From contig NKJC01000001.1 of assembly GCA_002256435.1 (NCBI GenBank), positions 1,302,001-1,366,000 on the forward strand: 64,000 nt of DNA, given 5' to 3'. Every line of letters starts with the position of its first letter. The first letter of the stretch is position 1. The notes under the pieces are model-generated. The model was given only the letters and a program-made list of their open reading frames with translations, had not been told where the DNA came from and did not search any database. This DNA comes from Chitinophagaceae bacterium BSSC1 (lineage in GTDB: Bacteria > Bacteroidota > Bacteroidia > Chitinophagales > Chitinophagaceae). Of this stretch, positions 62,528 through 64,000 are shown piece by piece. The position numbers were made by a program, and so were the translations under genes.

Positions 62528-63286
62528 TTATATCAAATCCAAAATAGCATCCCAGAGTTGAATTCTTTTTTCTAATCCCATGATGGCTGCAACGGATGCT
62601 TCCTTCCATTTCTCATTATCATCTCCACATAGTTCTGCCACCATTTCCATGGCCAGATGACTATGGTGCCCTCCGTCTACTTCAATATGTCTTTGCAAAT
62701 AATAAATAATGCCTTTTAGTTTTTCTGGATGCAGATTGGCAATCTCTAGCAATAATTCCATAAACATATCAGGAATCAAATCTTCTCTGCCAAAACTAAA
62801 TACTGCAGCTTGAATATGAATGGGCTCTTGAATAATATCAAAAGTAAAATTCAGAAAATCCCTAACACCTACAGGCAAGATCATTCTATCTAATGCCTGC
62901 GTTACGGGTAATCCCTGACTTAACAAATTCATCAATAATTGAATTTCTTTTTGGTTGGCACCCATCTGTTCCATGGCCTGCAAATACAATTCAAAATGGC
63001 TGATTCTTTTTCCAAAAGCATCTACATCAGATTCTTCTCCTGTAACAATTTCATTAATTAGAAATCGGGTATTGGCGCTGCCCTTGGGTTGCCAAGGAAT
63101 GGTAGTACAGGTAAGATGATTTTGCAAAGACTTGAGCAGACTCATAAAATCCCAAACCGCAAAAACATGAAAGCGGCTAAAGGTTTGTACATCTTGCAAG
63201 GATTGAATCTTGGCATAGAGTGGGTGTGCCAACAACTTCTCCCTAGTAGGTGCTATATATTTTTTTAATTCTGAGATCCTGTTCAA
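62528..63286 (-). CDS. DUF3050 protein (heme-oxygenase-like fold)
   Basis: A 252-residue DUF3050 protein. Key phrases: FSRFHVFAVWDFMSLLKSLQ, NEIVTGEE, and IEVDGGHHSHLAMEMV with the clustered His. The fold is related to heme oxygenase and the DUF3865-type diiron oxygenases, where such His and Glu bind metal, so it may be an oxidase. Soluble cytoplasmic protein. Confidence 0.82.
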   Translation of the reverse strand: MNRISELKKYIAPTREKLLAHPLYAKIQSLQDVQTFSRFHVFAVWDFMSLLKSLQNHLTCTTIPWQPKGSANTRFLINEIVTGEESDVDAFGKRISHFELYLQAMEQMGANQKEIQLLMNLLSQGLPVTQALDRMILPVGVRDFLNFTFDIIQEPIHIQAAVFSFGREDLIPDMFMELLLEIANLHPEKLKGIIYYLQRHIEVDGGHHSHLAMEMVAELCGDDNEKWKEASVAAIMGLEKRIQLWDAILDLI

Positions 63287-63322
63287 AAGAAAATATTTTC
63301 CTTTAAATACAGGTTAAAACAA

Positions 63323-63349
63323 AAATGGTTGAGCAATGCCCAACCATTT
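63323..63349 (-). terminator. Terminator of asnS
   Basis: A 9-bp perfect stem AAATGGTTG (63323-63331) and CAACCATTT (63341-63349), with a further GC pair pair inside the loop, followed on the minus strand by a T-rich run. It lies 21 bp beyond the asnS stop. Confidence 0.82.
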
Positions 63350-63370
63350 ATATGAAATGATGCTAATGTT

Positions 63371-64000
63371 TTAGAACTCACAATTCTTAGGCGTTCTTGC
63401 AAATGCAATTACGTCTCTAATATTGGTCATGCCTGTTACAAATTGAACCATGCGTTCAAAGCCCAAACCAAAGCCCGCGTGTGGCACGGTTCCAAAACGG
63501 CGGGTATCTAAATACCAACTCATTTCTTCTGCAGGAATATGCATCTCGGCCATGCGTTTTTCTAATTTATCTAAGCGCTCTTCTCTCTGTGATCCACCCA
63601 CAATTTCACCAATACCCGGAGCAAGAATATCCATAGCAGCAACGGTTTCACGGCCTGGTTCACAACCATCATTCAGGCGCATATAAAACGCTTTTATAGC
63701 TGCAGGATATCCGGTAACAATCACGGGTTTTTTAAAATGTTTTTCTACCAAATATCTTTCGTGCTCACTCTGCATGTCTATGCCCCAACTCACATCGTAC
63801 TTGAATTTCTTTTTCTTATAATGTGGTGAATCCAACAATATTTGAATGGCTTCTGTATAAGTAATTCTTTCAAATTTGTTATCTACTACAAAGCGCAATT
63901 TTTCTAGCAAACCAAATTCTGCGCGCTCGTTTTGTGGCTTCTGTTTTTCTTCTTCTGCCAAACGTGCGTCCAAGAATTCTAGGTCTTCCATATTGTGCTC
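63371..64000 (-). CDS. asnS: Asparaginyl-tRNA synthetase, C-terminal part
   Basis: The frame stays open to the window edge, giving the last 210 residues. Class II features are visible: [16 protein letters not shown], the SEHERYLVE region with [18 protein letters not shown], and motif 3 [28 protein letters not shown]. It charges tRNA-Asn with asparagine. The ending PKNCEF is usual for the bacterial enzyme. Confidence 0.95.
   Translation of the reverse strand, partial: EHNMEDLEFLDARLAEEEKQKPQNERAEFGLLEKLRFVVDNKFERITYTEAIQILLDSPHYKKKKFKYDVSWGIDMQSEHERYLVEKHFKKPVIVTGYPAAIKAFYMRLNDGCEPGRETVAAMDILAPGIGEIVGGSQREERLDKLEKRMAEMHIPAEEMSWYLDTRRFGTVPHAGFGLGFERMVQFVTGMTNIRDVIAFARTPKNCEF

Noticed and set aside
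1..64000. CRISPR array or cas genes.
   Set aside because: No regularly spaced repeats; the Cas4-like DUF2779 nuclease has no cas neighbours.

Overview
The window looks like chromosomal DNA of a Bacteroidota, most likely a Chitinophagaceae-type soil or freshwater bacterium. The grounds are a SusC/SusD outer-membrane pair, LytS/LytTR signalling, several TonB-dependent receptors, a Tat-exported Gfo/Idh/MocA oxidoreductase, DUF4331 proteins, and promoter elements of the Bacteroidota TAnnTTTG type. The family-level placement is inference.

Layout. 1-8.8 kb is ordinary chromosome: a partial DUF4369/TlpA-like lipid- or periplasm-directed protein, susD, susC, a divergent LytS-type kinase with its LytTR regulator, and a Gfo/Idh oxidoreductase. 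At about 8.9 kb the composition becomes strongly AT-rich and stays so to about 40.05 kb. That stretch is a dense defence island. It holds small zinc-ribbon, Cys/His-rich, vWA, ExoX-C-like and DUF4258-like genes; a DUF3696-type ATPase with a partner gene; a DUF4407 membrane protein with an HNH nuclease; a WYL-domain regulator; a retron (ncRNA, reverse transcriptase and two unknown accessory genes); and one long operon. That operon carries a methylase-TRD-histidine kinase fusion, a receiver-domain protein, HsdM, HsdS, two DUF262 proteins and HsdR, followed by McrB and McrC. 40.1-51.1 kb is a second accessory block with more ordinary composition: a DUF2779 nuclease, an AAA ATPase, a zeta-type toxin with its upstream partner, a second WYL regulator, a metallophosphoesterase, a HEPN protein, an AbiEi/AbiEii pair and a Fic protein next to a Fic remnant. 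51.1-64 kb returns to housekeeping and envelope functions: a TPR lipoprotein, HupE/UreJ, a TonB receptor, DUF4331 genes, an ECF sigma/anti-sigma pair, a photolyase, a DUF4143 ATPase, tRNA-Phe, a DUF481-like protein, a DUF3050 protein and the 3' part of asnS.

Three observations stand out. (1) Four intergenic sites share a 20-bp partly palindromic motif, consensus TTGCANNCTATTTGCAAGGG. Each lies exactly 18 bp upstream of a TAnnTTTG-like -7 element, and together they stand in front of the four minus-strand transcription units that make up most of the island. The WYL gene at 17.4 kb lies beside one of them, so a single WYL repressor probably controls the whole island. (2) The ~205-nt leader before the reverse transcriptase is closed by a 16-bp a1/a2 inverted repeat and contains msr/msd-like hairpins. 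Its 5' end coincides with the predicted transcription start, and the RT carries the retron-specific NAxxH and VTG motifs. The retron's two accessory proteins match nothing I recognise. (3) The type I restriction operon begins with a protein joining a degenerate N6-adenine methylase fold, an HsdS-like target-recognition domain and a histidine kinase, followed by an overlapping receiver-domain gene. This looks like a two-component relay built into a restriction-modification system.
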